A stretch of DNA of 42,101 nucleotides from QS-5-54-17 sp964489295 (lineage in GTDB: Bacteria > Patescibacteriota > Saccharimonadia > QS-5-54-17), in the NCBI GenBank assembly GCA_964489295.1, contig CAZAXT010000003.1, positions 1 through 42,101 on the forward strand. The letters run 5' to 3'. The position numbers and the translations under genes were made by a program. Within the stretch, counting starts at the first letter, position 1. The number at the start of each line of letters is the position of its first letter. Below, piece after piece: positions 16,162 to 23,545 of this stretch. Under the pieces are notes generated by a model. The model did not search any database. It was given only the letters and a program-made list of their open reading frames with translations, and was not told where the DNA came from.

Positions 16162-17247
16162 TTGGCAGATCAACCGGACAGGGAGCTGGACGCGGCGGAA
16201 ATAGCCAACCAACTACTAAAAAAAGGCCAAAGCCGGGGGTACATTGATTACAATGAGATCAATGAAGCCATTCCGGAGACGGAAGCAAATCTGGAAGCGC
16301 TTGATCAGTTACACGCTGACCTGATCGATACCGGCGTGGAGATCATTAACAAAAAAGGTTCTTCTTGGGAAGAAGCGGATGAAGACGAACTCTTGGAAGA
16401 CCAGACGCTGGATGACATCTCTGATGACTCCGTTCGTTTATATCTGCGGGAAATCGGCAAGATTCCGCTTTTGAGCGCCGAGGAGGAGATCGAGCTGGCC
16501 AATCGAGTCAAAGATGGCGACAAGGATGCCAAGGACAAGATGGCCGAGGCCAATATGCGTCTGGTCGTTTCCATTGCCAAGAAATATGTCGGACGCGGGC
16601 TGGACTTGCTCGATCTGGTCCAGGAAGGGAATACCGGTCTGTTGCGGGCGGTCGAGAAGTTCGACCCCGAACGTGGGTTCAAGTTTTCTACCTATGCCAC
16701 ATGGTGGATCCGCCAGGCCATCACCCGGGCGATCGCCGACCAGTCCCGGACTATCCGCATTCCGGTTCATATGTTTGAAACCATCAACAAGATGCTTCGC
16801 ACTCAACGGCGACTGACTCAGGACTTGGGACGGGAGCCGACCAACGAGGAAATCGCCAAAGAGATGGAAATGGAGGTCGATAAGATCGATCACATCCAGA
16901 AAATCCGGCAAGAGATATCCTCGCTGGACGCACCGGTCCGGGATGAGGAGGAAGACTCCAAGCTGGGTGACTTCATTGAAGACGAAGAGTCGGCTACGCC
17001 CGAGGAAGCAGCCACGACCCAGCTACTCAAGGAACACGTCAACGAAATGTTGGACATCCTCTCGCCCCGGGAGCAGAAAATCCTGAAAATGCGGTTCGGG
17101 TTGGAAGATGGCCGTGGCCGCACCCTGGAAGAGGTTGGACAGGAGTTCGGTGTCACCCGGGAGCGCATCCGTCAGATCGAGGCCAAAGCCCTGGCCAAAC
17201 TCCGCAAAAACCGCGAGAGCAAATCGTTGAAAGATTATCTGGAATAA
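16162..17247 (+). CDS. rpoD: RNA polymerase primary sigma factor (sigma-70, RpoD/SigA)
   Basis: Directs core RNA polymerase to housekeeping promoters. It has 361 residues from a TTG start chosen because GGAGG (16151-16155) lies 6 nt upstream. Region 1.1 is represented by about 80 N-terminal residues with an acidic stretch (EEADEDELLED). Region 1.2 begins at DDSVRLYLREIG (88). Region 2 runs from about 125, including RGFKFSTYATWWIRQAI for -10 recognition. Region 4.2 is the helix-turn-helix GQEFGVTRERIRQIEAKAL near the C-terminus. The long non-conserved region found in E. coli sigma-70 is absent. The promoters seen in this window (TTGACA/TATAAT and TGn-TATAAT) suit this factor. Confidence 0.97.
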   Translation: MADQPDRELDAAEIANQLLKKGQSRGYIDYNEINEAIPETEANLEALDQLHADLIDTGVEIINKKGSSWEEADEDELLEDQTLDDISDDSVRLYLREIGKIPLLSAEEEIELANRVKDGDKDAKDKMAEANMRLVVSIAKKYVGRGLDLLDLVQEGNTGLLRAVEKFDPERGFKFSTYATWWIRQAITRAIADQSRTIRIPVHMFETINKMLRTQRRLTQDLGREPTNEEIAKEMEMEVDKIDHIQKIRQEISSLDAPVRDEEEDSKLGDFIEDEESATPEEAATTQLLKEHVNEMLDILSPREQKILKMRFGLEDGRGRTLEEVGQEFGVTRERIRQIEAKALAKLRKNRESKSLKDYLE

Positions 17248-17382
17248 TACATACGAATATCGACCACGCGTTTTTCATTGTCGGCAACATAATCGTATAT
17301 CTTCAGCAGTATGGCTGAGCCCGGGAAACGTATATAATGAAATCAATACGTATGAAATATATGTCGATATTGCAGGGATGCT

Positions 17383-19944
17383 ATGGCGAATAAAACACTG
17401 GTGGTGATCGATGGGAAATCGGTGCTGTATCGTGGCTATTACGCCATGGGCAATCTGGCGACCGCTGACGGCAGGCCTACAGGTGCAACCTACGGCTTCG
17501 CCATGATGGGATTGCGCATACTCAAGGAATTCGAGCCTGACTACGTGGTGGTAGCGTGGGATAAAAGCAAGACTAACATCCGGGCGCGACGAAAACTGTA
17601 TGAGGAGTACAAGGCTAATCGTAAGCCCATGCCCGAGGACTTGCGTGAGCAGATCGATGATGTGCGCCGGCTGTGCGATGCATTCGGATGGCCTATGCTG
17701 GAGGTCGATGATTATGAAGCCGATGACATTATGGGCACACTGGCTGTGCAAGCCAAGCAAAAAGATATCGATAGCGTCTTAGTCACCGGCGATCTGGACG
17801 TACTGCAACTGGTCAATCATCATACCAAGGTCTGCGTGCTCAAGCGCGGGGTTACCCAGACCATCCTGTATGACAAAAATAGTTTCCAAGAGGCGTATAG
17901 CATGACACCGTCGCAATTCGTGGACTATAAAGCCCTGATGGGTGACCCCAGCGATAATATTCCCGGTGTCAGCGGAGTGGGTGAAAAAACTGCCCGGCAA
18001 CTGATAGCCGATTACGAAAATCTGGACGGCGTGTATGAACATCTGGAGGATATCGGCGGCGCGATGGCCAAAAAGCTGGAAGCGGACCGGGACATGGCGT
18101 TTTTGAGCCGGCAGCTGATCGAGCTTCATTTGAACGCGCCGGTAGAGTTTGATGACGTCGCCTCCGATGTACAGGCAACCAGTCCTGAAGCGGTGGACGC
18201 GTTATTCGAAGAGTTAAGCTTCCAACGATTGCGTTCCGATCTGCCCGGAAACATGCAAACCGAGCAGACATTATTTGATCAAACGACTTCTGAGGAGGTG
18301 TCCGATGAGTGCGGGGATGTCACGATCCATCGCGACCAAACACCGGATTTCGACGGCGTTACAGAAGCGGTGATTTTTACGCTGGATACGTCCGTGCTCG
18401 TGAGTACCGATATGCGGACGTGTTATATCACAACTTTGTCCGAAATACCGGACTATCTTTCCGTGATCGGTTATCACACCAAGGAAGACTTAAAGCGGCT
18501 CCCGGCGCATACGAGCATTGCTTTCGATGTCATGATCGCCGCTTTTTTGCTCAATCCGTTGCTTCGGCAGCAGGAGTTGTCCTCGCTGGCCAAACACGAG
18601 CTCGGTATCGCCATGGATGAACCGGATCGCTCGGACGATATGCTCGATGAAACCGCCAAAGTATTCACATATGCGATCTGGGAGCTGTATCATCGCTATA
18701 CTGAGCAATTGGAAGAGTTACCCCGGATACACTCGGTAGCGACTGACATCGAGTGGCCACTATTGCCGGTACTGGCTCGCATGGAGCAACGCGGTATTAA
18801 GCTGGACGTAGAGTATCTACAGGATATGAGCCGGGACTTCGCCGAACGCATCGAAGAGCTTGAGGACAAAATTTATGAGCACGCCGGTGAACGATTCAAT
18901 ATTAACTCACCGCAACAACTTCAGACCGTGCTGTTTGAGACGCTGCAGCTGCCGACCGACGACATCAAAAAAACCCAGACCGGGTACTCTACTGGGGCGG
19001 CGGAACTGGAAAAACTCCGGGGGTTGCATCCGATCATCGACTTAATATCCCACCACCGGGAATTAACCAAACTCAAGAGCACATACATCGATGCCTTACC
19101 CAAACAGGTCGATGCGCACAACCGCTTGCACACGACGTTTACCCAGACCGTCGCTCAGACCGGCCGTTTGTCCAGTCTGGAGCCGAATCTGCAAAACATC
19201 CCGGTTCGCACCGAGGAAGGAAAGGCTATCCGGAAAGCGTTCGTGGCTGAGGATGGGTGCACGTTCGTGCAGGCCGACTACTCCCAGTTCGAATTACGGC
19301 TGGCGGCAGCGCTTTCGGGTGATGGAGCCATGCTGGAATCGTTCAACAGTGGCATCGATATCCACACCCAGACCGCGGCCGAACTCTACGGTGTTGATTT
19401 GAATGATGTTACTAAACACCAGCGCTACAACGCCAAAACGGTCAACTTCGGGGTAATGTACGGCATGAGTCCGCACGGGTTGAGCGTGGCTACAGGAATG
19501 TCCCGCGAGGATGCCAAGGCGTTCATTGACCGGTATTTCGAGCTGCGGTCAGGACTACTTGCGTATCTGGACTCTCTGAAAAAGCAGGCCAAAGAGGAAG
19601 GGTACGTGGAAACCTGGTTCGGCCGCCGCCGCCCCATGCCGGACATCCACTCCAGTAATTTCGCGGTCCGCTCCGCGGCCGAGCGGGCAGCTATAAATAT
19701 GCCCATCCAGGGCACCGAAGCTGACCTGATGAAAATGGCCATGATCGAAGTCGATAAGCACCTGGAAGAAGGCTGCCGGCAAATTCTGCAGATTCACGAC
19801 TCGATTCTGATAGAGTGTCCGGAGCAGAAGGCAGATGACGTAGCGAAACTTTTGAAAACTACTATGGAACAAATCGCCCCTGATGATTTGCCCGTCAAAC
19901 TGGACGTGGAAACCGCGACCGGACAACATTGGGGCGAGTTGTAG
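17383..19944 (+). CDS. polA: DNA polymerase I with degenerate proofreading domain
   Basis: Used in Okazaki fragment processing and excision repair. It has 853 residues. A 5'-3' nuclease domain occupies about 1-290 (AWDKSKTNIRARRKLYEEYK, DDYEADDIMG, GDPSDNIPGVSGVGEKTA). A shortened 3'-5' exonuclease-like region follows (about 300-470) without the catalytic DxE pair; the expected site reads IFTLDTSVL. The polymerase domain holds motif A (DYSQFELRLAAAL, Asp632), motif B (KTVNFGVMYG, from Lys685) and motif C (QIHDS, His805-Asp806). It therefore polymerises and trims flaps but probably cannot proofread, as in Taq-type enzymes. A TATAAT box at 17333-17338 precedes a leader of about 38 nt. Confidence 0.96.
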   Translation: MANKTLVVIDGKSVLYRGYYAMGNLATADGRPTGATYGFAMMGLRILKEFEPDYVVVAWDKSKTNIRARRKLYEEYKANRKPMPEDLREQIDDVRRLCDAFGWPMLEVDDYEADDIMGTLAVQAKQKDIDSVLVTGDLDVLQLVNHHTKVCVLKRGVTQTILYDKNSFQEAYSMTPSQFVDYKALMGDPSDNIPGVSGVGEKTARQLIADYENLDGVYEHLEDIGGAMAKKLEADRDMAFLSRQLIELHLNAPVEFDDVASDVQATSPEAVDALFEELSFQRLRSDLPGNMQTEQTLFDQTTSEEVSDECGDVTIHRDQTPDFDGVTEAVIFTLDTSVLVSTDMRTCYITTLSEIPDYLSVIGYHTKEDLKRLPAHTSIAFDVMIAAFLLNPLLRQQELSSLAKHELGIAMDEPDRSDDMLDETAKVFTYAIWELYHRYTEQLEELPRIHSVATDIEWPLLPVLARMEQRGIKLDVEYLQDMSRDFAERIEELEDKIYEHAGERFNINSPQQLQTVLFETLQLPTDDIKKTQTGYSTGAAELEKLRGLHPIIDLISHHRELTKLKSTYIDALPKQVDAHNRLHTTFTQTVAQTGRLSSLEPNLQNIPVRTEEGKAIRKAFVAEDGCTFVQADYSQFELRLAAALSGDGAMLESFNSGIDIHTQTAAELYGVDLNDVTKHQRYNAKTVNFGVMYGMSPHGLSVATGMSREDAKAFIDRYFELRSGLLAYLDSLKKQAKEEGYVETWFGRRRPMPDIHSSNFAVRSAAERAAINMPIQGTEADLMKMAMIEVDKHLEEGCRQILQIHDSILIECPEQKADDVAKLLKTTMEQIAPDDLPVKLDVETATGQHWGEL

Positions 19945-19994
19945 ACGTGCTGCATATAGCAATCTCATTGCATCTGGTATAATCCAAAACAGTC

Positions 19995-20432
19995 ATGGAA
20001 ACGATCAAGACATATATGCGTTCTGAGCTATTCTGGCTGCAAGCGGCGTTTCTGGTGTCCGTAGCCGCTACGCTGGGGAGTCTCGGACTGAGCGAAGTTC
20101 TCGCATTGACTCCGTGTGAGCTGTGTTGGTACCAACGCGTCTTTATGTATCCATTGCCGTTTATCTTCGGGGCGGCGCTGGCGCAAAAGAAATACGATAT
20201 ATTCTGGTACGCTTTCCCGATGGTTGTCACAGGGGCCGGAGTCGCGGTCTACCACTACATCATTCAGATGTCAGCCTTCGCGGCCAACAGCTGCAGCCCC
20301 GACTTGGTGGCATGTACGACCCGGCAGGTCGAGTTTTTCGGATTCATCACGATACCCTTGGGCTCATTGCTCGCCTTCATAGTTATAGCGAGTATTTTAT
20401 TAATTTTGCGGAATCGCAATAAAAAGGCATAA
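19995..20432 (+). CDS. DsbB/BdbC-type disulfide bond formation protein
   Basis: A 145-residue membrane protein with four helices that would pass electrons from thiol oxidation to quinone. Both redox pairs are present: Cys41-Cys44 in TPCELCWYQR and Cys100-Cys107 in the second external loop (SCSPDLVAC). The length and the CELCWYQR motif fit the BdbC branch. An extended -10 (TGGTATAAT, 19975-19983) lies 11 nt before the ATG, giving a leader of about 5 nt. No DsbA-like partner is in the window. The next gene encodes an exported Rpf-type enzyme with two cysteines, a likely client. Confidence 0.9.
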   Translation: METIKTYMRSELFWLQAAFLVSVAATLGSLGLSEVLALTPCELCWYQRVFMYPLPFIFGAALAQKKYDIFWYAFPMVVTGAGVAVYHYIIQMSAFAANSCSPDLVACTTRQVEFFGFITIPLGSLLAFIVIASILLILRNRNKKA

Positions 20433-20453
20433 GCGTTTTTATGTAGTTTTTTA

Positions 20454-20514
20454 CACAACATGAGTGCATACGTGTTGAGCATATATCTACATGTTGTGCA
20501 GTGATTTTTATCAC
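20454..20514 (+). other. Two hairpins in the dsbB-rpf spacer
   Basis: CACAACATG (20454-20462) pairs perfectly with CATGTTGTG (20490-20498). Directly after it, GTGAT-TTTT-ATCAC (20501-20514) forms a second hairpin. A poor AAAAAGGC/GCGTTTTT hairpin over the dsbB stop (20421-20440) could act as a terminator. The bases 20515-20619 show nothing else clear. Confidence 0.4.
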
Positions 20515-20619
20515 ATTCTATATTTTTCCGCACGTTTATATAAAAGCACCTCAAAGGGTTAAAATGCCGTCTCTGGTGTAGCAGGTTTCGCGAGTGTGGC
20601 GGAAATTATAAAAAAAAGC

Positions 20620-20647
20620 TTGACTTCTATTGTGCAGGGTGTACGAT
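20620..20647 (+). promoter_or_regulatory. Promoter of the LysM-Rpf gene leader
   Basis: TTGACT (20620-20625), 16-bp spacer, TACGAT (20642-20647). The predicted start near 20654 coincides with the base of the first leader hairpin. Confidence 0.6.
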
Positions 20648-20653
20648 AGGCTT

Positions 20654-20965
20654 TGTGTTTTTCGACCCCTAGGGGCGAGAGACACGTGAGGATAGAGAGT
20701 AACACATATTTTAGCCAAACGCGCGGGTAGCAGCGCTTTAGATACATACTACGAAACGAAGTAACGGACGCATAAGAATTTGTCGTCCGGGAGCGAGGGT
20801 ATTCGTGGTATATACGGGGCACCTGAAACGGCGAGTGATACTGTAAAAAGTACACACCCTCTGCCTGATCCGGTACGTTTCGATGCGATATATTATGAAT
20901 CGAACCGTTCCAGGTGCCCTAAGAAAGCGCGCAACGTGTGGAGGCACAAAAGGAGGAATATTACT
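20654..20965 (+). ncRNA. Long structured 5' leader of the LysM-Rpf gene (candidate cis-regulatory RNA)
   Basis: About 312 nt lie between the predicted start and the ATG, with no open frame of note and many pairings. (1) GTGTTTTTCG (20655-20664) pairs with CGAGAGACAC (20676-20685), two G-U pairs, capped by CCC-CTAG-GGG. (2) CGGACG/CGTCCG (20765-20770/20784-20789). (3) A long-range stem GGGCACCTGAAACGG (20817-20831) with CCGTTCCAGGTGCCC (20905-20919), 14 of 15 pairs, enclosing at least two smaller hairpins: TACT/AGTA (20839-20852) and TTCGAT/ATCGAA (20879-20904). A multi-branched junction and then an AAAAGGAGG ribosome-binding site suggest a riboswitch-like leader. It does not match the c-di-AMP (ydaO) consensus that I know for rpf genes. 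Confidence 0.5.
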
Positions 20966-21493
20966 ATGCGGTTTACCGCTATAGGGGGCATCGTGCTGTT
21001 TGTACTGGCAGCAGTATTCATGCACAGCCCAACACTTCATGCACAAAGTGCACAAACTATCACCGTTCAAAGCGGAGATACACTATCAGAACTCGCTGTT
21101 CAGCACGGCACGTCGGTTGACCAGTTGGTAAGTGTCAATGACATTCACAACCCCAACTTGATCTACGCGGGTCAACGGCTGAACGTACGAGGCGGGAATG
21201 GACACCAGCAGGTGTCGGAGAACAACACCCGCTCGGTTGCCACATCTACGACCAGCAACAGTGTGTGGGATCGTCTGGCCCAATGTGAGTCCAATGAAGA
21301 CTGGGACATCAACACAGGCAACGGATTCTACGGCGGTCTGCAGTTTACTCTTTCAAGTTGGCGCGCCGTCGGGGGTACTGGATACCCTCACCACGCCAGC
21401 AAGCAGGAGCAGATCAACCGAGCCGAAAAACTCAAAGCCATCCAGGGCTGGGGTGCATGGCCCGCTTGCACGGCTGAGCTCGGGCTTCAATAA
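20966..21493 (+). CDS. Secreted LysM-Rpf (resuscitation-promoting-factor-like) muralytic enzyme
   Basis: A 175-residue exported protein: a signal peptide (about 1-26, ending LHAQSA), a LysM peptidoglycan-binding domain (about 31-75, ITVQSGDTLSELAVQHGTS...LIYAGQRLNV), a Ser/Thr/Asn linker, and a C-terminal Rpf/transglycosylase-like domain (100-175). The domain keeps the catalytic Glu108 in QCESNEDW, the GFYGGLQFTLSSW motif and the Cys107/Cys168 pair that forms a disulfide in Rpf proteins. It would cleave peptidoglycan, of the cell itself or of a host. The start at 20966 has a strong AGGAGG; earlier in-frame ATGs lie within the structured leader. A strong terminator follows. Confidence 0.9.
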   Translation: MRFTAIGGIVLFVLAAVFMHSPTLHAQSAQTITVQSGDTLSELAVQHGTSVDQLVSVNDIHNPNLIYAGQRLNVRGGNGHQQVSENNTRSVATSTTSNSVWDRLAQCESNEDWDINTGNGFYGGLQFTLSSWRAVGGTGYPHHASKQEQINRAEKLKAIQGWGAWPACTAELGLQ

Positions 21494-21541
21494 ACACTCC
21501 AATAGCTTGAGGTGAATCGTCACCCTCTCTGGAAGACTATT

Positions 21542-21571
21542 CCGGGCGGTTGGGTACAGCCGCCCGGTTTT
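21542..21571 (+). terminator. Intrinsic terminator of the LysM-Rpf gene
   Basis: CCGGGCGG (21542-21549) pairs with CCGCCCGG (21560-21567) across a 10-nt loop, followed by TTTT. It is the clearest Rho-independent terminator in the window. Downstream, AACCGGT/ACCGGTT (21667-21692) forms another hairpin in the otherwise featureless spacer before mutM. Confidence 0.85.
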
Positions 21572-21777
21572 CGATTGTTTGAATAGAATTTTTGCACCGT
21601 AACATGGTTCAGTAATATAGGGTTAAAAGTTAGAAATTCGGGGTAGAGTGGAAGAGAGTGGGTGACAACCGGTGAAGCCCGTGTTACCGGTTTACCAAGC
21701 AGCGGAGCGACGAAATAAACTCATGGATTTTTGATAGTTATTAGAGTTTTGGGACTGGCAACTTTCTGTCCGGAGTT

Positions 21778-21786
21778 TGCTACAAT
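21778..21786 (+). promoter_or_regulatory. Extended -10 promoter of mutM
   Basis: TGCTACAAT fits the TGn extended -10. It predicts a start near 21793 and a 20-nt leader with AGGAG (21801-21805) 7 nt before the ATG at 21813. A TATAAT at 21794-21799 is a possible second -10, but it would cut off the AGGAG. Confidence 0.5.
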
Positions 21787-21812
21787 ACACGGGTATAATC
21801 AGGAGTTTTGTC

Positions 21813-22727
21813 ATGCCGGAACTGCCCGAGGTTGAGACCATACGGAGCGGATTGGCGGACGTATTGCCGGGCAAGCGAATTGCCGGAGTGGATGTGGAAT
21901 TCGAGAAATCCATGCCGGCTCCGCGGGACACAATTGATACCTACGTTCCCGGATCCGAAGTCATGGACGTCCGCCGTCGGGGCAAAATCATGATCATCGA
22001 TCTCTCCAGCGGCTATAGTCTACTGGTCCACTTGAAGATGACGGGGCAATTGGTGCTGGACGCACCAGTTGAGCAACACGCAACACGCAACACGCAACAC
22101 GCCGGACAAAAAAGAGTTGCTGGTGGGCATCCGACCAAGAGTATGGCAGGAGAGTTGCCGGATAAAAGTACCCGCGTAATATTCACGTTTGAAGATGACA
22201 GTCGGCTGTTTTTCAACGATCAGCGTAAATTCGGCTGGATCAAGTTAGCAGAGACCCAAGCGGTCGATAACGAGACTTTCATTCAAACTATGGGTCCGGA
22301 GCCGCTGGGGATGGAATTTGGAATACGGGATTTGGAAGCTGAAATCAGACCGCGCAAAACAGCCATAAAGAATGTGTTATTGGATCAGAACGCTGTGGCG
22401 GGACTGGGGAATATTTACTCAGATGAAGCGCTCCATCTGGCTAAAATACATCCTCTGCGATCGCCCACGTCACTTTCGCAGGAGGAAATCGAGCGACTGC
22501 ATGCGGCGATTTTGACGGTACTGCAAAACAGTATCGACGACGGCGGAACCAGCTTCACCAATTACGTCAACGCCGACGGCATCACCGGGGATTACTTAAA
22601 AAATGCCCGCGTTTACCGGCGCGAAGGTGAACCCTGCCCCGAGTGCGGCACGGTCATAGAAAAAATAAAAGTAGGACAACGGGGCACGCATATATGTCCA
22701 CAATGTCAATTGCTGAACAGAAGGTAG
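21813..22727 (+). CDS. mutM: Formamidopyrimidine-DNA glycosylase MutM (Fpg) with in-frame repeat insertion
   Basis: Removes oxidised purines such as 8-oxoguanine and nicks the abasic site. The start is fixed by the enzyme: Pro2 and Glu3 of MPELPEVE are catalytic, and AGGAG lies upstream, so in-frame ATGs before 21813 are wrong. Other marks are RRRGK (Lys58), LVHLKMTGQL, DQRKFGW, GLGNIYSDEALHLA, a helix-two-turn-helix and the C-terminal zinc finger (Cys275, Cys278, Cys295, Cys298). About residues 86-118 form an extra loop. Part of it (QHATRNTQH) is encoded by four perfect CAACACG repeats (22074-22101). The loop lies between conserved strands, so the enzyme is probably active. Confidence 0.95.
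   Translation: MPELPEVETIRSGLADVLPGKRIAGVDVEFEKSMPAPRDTIDTYVPGSEVMDVRRRGKIMIIDLSSGYSLLVHLKMTGQLVLDAPVEQHATRNTQHAGQKRVAGGHPTKSMAGELPDKSTRVIFTFEDDSRLFFNDQRKFGWIKLAETQAVDNETFIQTMGPEPLGMEFGIRDLEAEIRPRKTAIKNVLLDQNAVAGLGNIYSDEALHLAKIHPLRSPTSLSQEEIERLHAAILTVLQNSIDDGGTSFTNYVNADGITGDYLKNARVYRREGEPCPECGTVIEKIKVGQRGTHICPQCQLLNRR
22074..22101 (+). repeat. (CAACACG)x4 heptad repeat inside mutM
   Basis: Four perfect tandem copies of a 7-mer lie in frame within the coding sequence and encode residues 88-97. Their sequence relates to the heptads in tlyA (39566-39586), truB (27592-27619) and several spacers. Confidence 0.9.
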
Positions 22728-22749
22728 CGAAGTCTAACACCTAACATGA

Positions 22750-22860
22750 TGCTGCGGAGCAGTCATAGAAAAAATAAAAGCAGAGCATCGAGGGGCGTAT
22801 GTCTGCTTGACCTGTCAGAGGTTATACCAGCCTGGGATACAGGCTTACCTTATCTATTGA
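22750..22860 (+). pseudogene. Decayed remnant of a MutM C-terminal zinc finger
   Basis: Twenty-three bases after mutM, an open frame reads CCGAVIEKIKAEHRGAYVC followed by LTCQRLY. This aligns with the end of MutM (CPECGTVIEKIKVGQRGTHI, then CPQCQL). A 19-nt block is identical between 22653-22671 and 22762-22780. The frame has no start, is closed upstream by TGA at 22747, lacks one spacing of the first CxxC pair, and ends at TGA 22858-22860. It is a partial tandem duplicate or the last piece of a second Fpg/Nei gene. Confidence 0.75.
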
Positions 22861-23441
22861 TTCCAATCCCCGCTATTAAGCCTGTTGCGGCCAAGACAAT
22901 GCCAGTCGTGCGGGTCCGAATCCTGTATCGCGCTCCATATATCCTGAGCGGTTTGCGTATATAATTTTGTCTGGGCGACTTTCTCTCGTGCATCTGCAAA
23001 AGATTGTCCGACGGTGTTACCCATGGTCTCTTGCTCTTTCAATTCCATGTCCACGTCAAGATTATCTGCGTCTTTGACTACTTTAGCCTCAATGGTTTCA
23101 CGAACTTCGTATTCCTGCCACAGCCGGGTAAACTCTTCCTCAAGGGCGGTATCTGCCAGCATATCTTTGATGCCGAGCTCTTCGTTCCGTTCGACGTATT
23201 GGCGGGAAAGGTAGTGCACATCACCGGTTCGGCTTTCGGCGATGTCGTGCACTAAAGCCATTTTGGCGATCTTCCCTGTATCTTCCACATCCTCACGTTT
23301 GGCGATATCCAAAGCCAGCCACATGACCCGAAAGTGGTGCTCAGCCAGATTGGCGAAGTGCGGACTCAAAAATTGTTGCCATGTACGCTGGATGAAACGT
23401 AACGTGCCGATCTCATACAAAAACTCCAAGTCGCGTTTCAT
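22854..23441 (-). CDS. HD-domain phosphohydrolase (YfbR/HDDC2-like)
   Basis: A 195-residue metal-dependent hydrolase. The HD-type ligands are visible: His35/His36 in AEHHFRVMW, His65-Asp66 in ALVHDIAESRTGDV, and Asp124 in KDADNLD. The arrangement fits the 5'-deoxynucleotidase YfbR/HDDC2 group, which clears dNMPs, though substrates differ between members. The ATG at 23441 was chosen because a CATACT box (23449-23454, minus strand) lies 7 nt upstream, giving a leaderless mRNA, and because residues further upstream look unlike the family. It is divergent from holA, sharing a 104-bp promoter region. Its 3' end touches the MutM remnant. Confidence 0.85.
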   Translation of the reverse strand: MKRDLEFLYEIGTLRFIQRTWQQFLSPHFANLAEHHFRVMWLALDIAKREDVEDTGKIAKMALVHDIAESRTGDVHYLSRQYVERNEELGIKDMLADTALEEEFTRLWQEYEVRETIEAKVVKDADNLDVDMELKEQETMGNTVGQSFADAREKVAQTKLYTQTAQDIWSAIQDSDPHDWHCLGRNRLNSGDWNQ

Positions 23442-23506
23442 ACTGGTTAGTATGCACCAGTGTGGTGCTGTGTTCAAATTGGCCGACAGCTTTGAATCCT
23501 GTCTAC

Positions 23507-23541
23507 ATACTTTATACGTCATACGTCATACGTCATACTAT
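23507..23541 (+). repeat. Heptad repeat (ATACGTC)n in the holA promoter
   Basis: Five 7-mers: ATACTTT, ATACGTC x3, ATACTAT. The last unit forms the -10 region of holA (CATACT 23534-23539), 6 nt before the ATG. Read on the minus strand the unit is TATGACG, which fits the xAxxAxG pattern of the other clusters. Confidence 0.75.
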
Positions 23542-23545
23542 CCGT

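Noticed and set aside
20654..20965. c-di-AMP (ydaO) riboswitch upstream of the Rpf gene
   Set aside because: It was expected from actinobacterial rpf genes, but I do not find the conserved GGGGAACC-, GGGGTGAAT- and CAGCTAAC-like blocks, so I only call a structured leader of unknown type.
22074..22101. CRISPR-like array from regular repeats
   Set aside because: The 7-nt units are contiguous without spacers, and no cas gene is present in the window.
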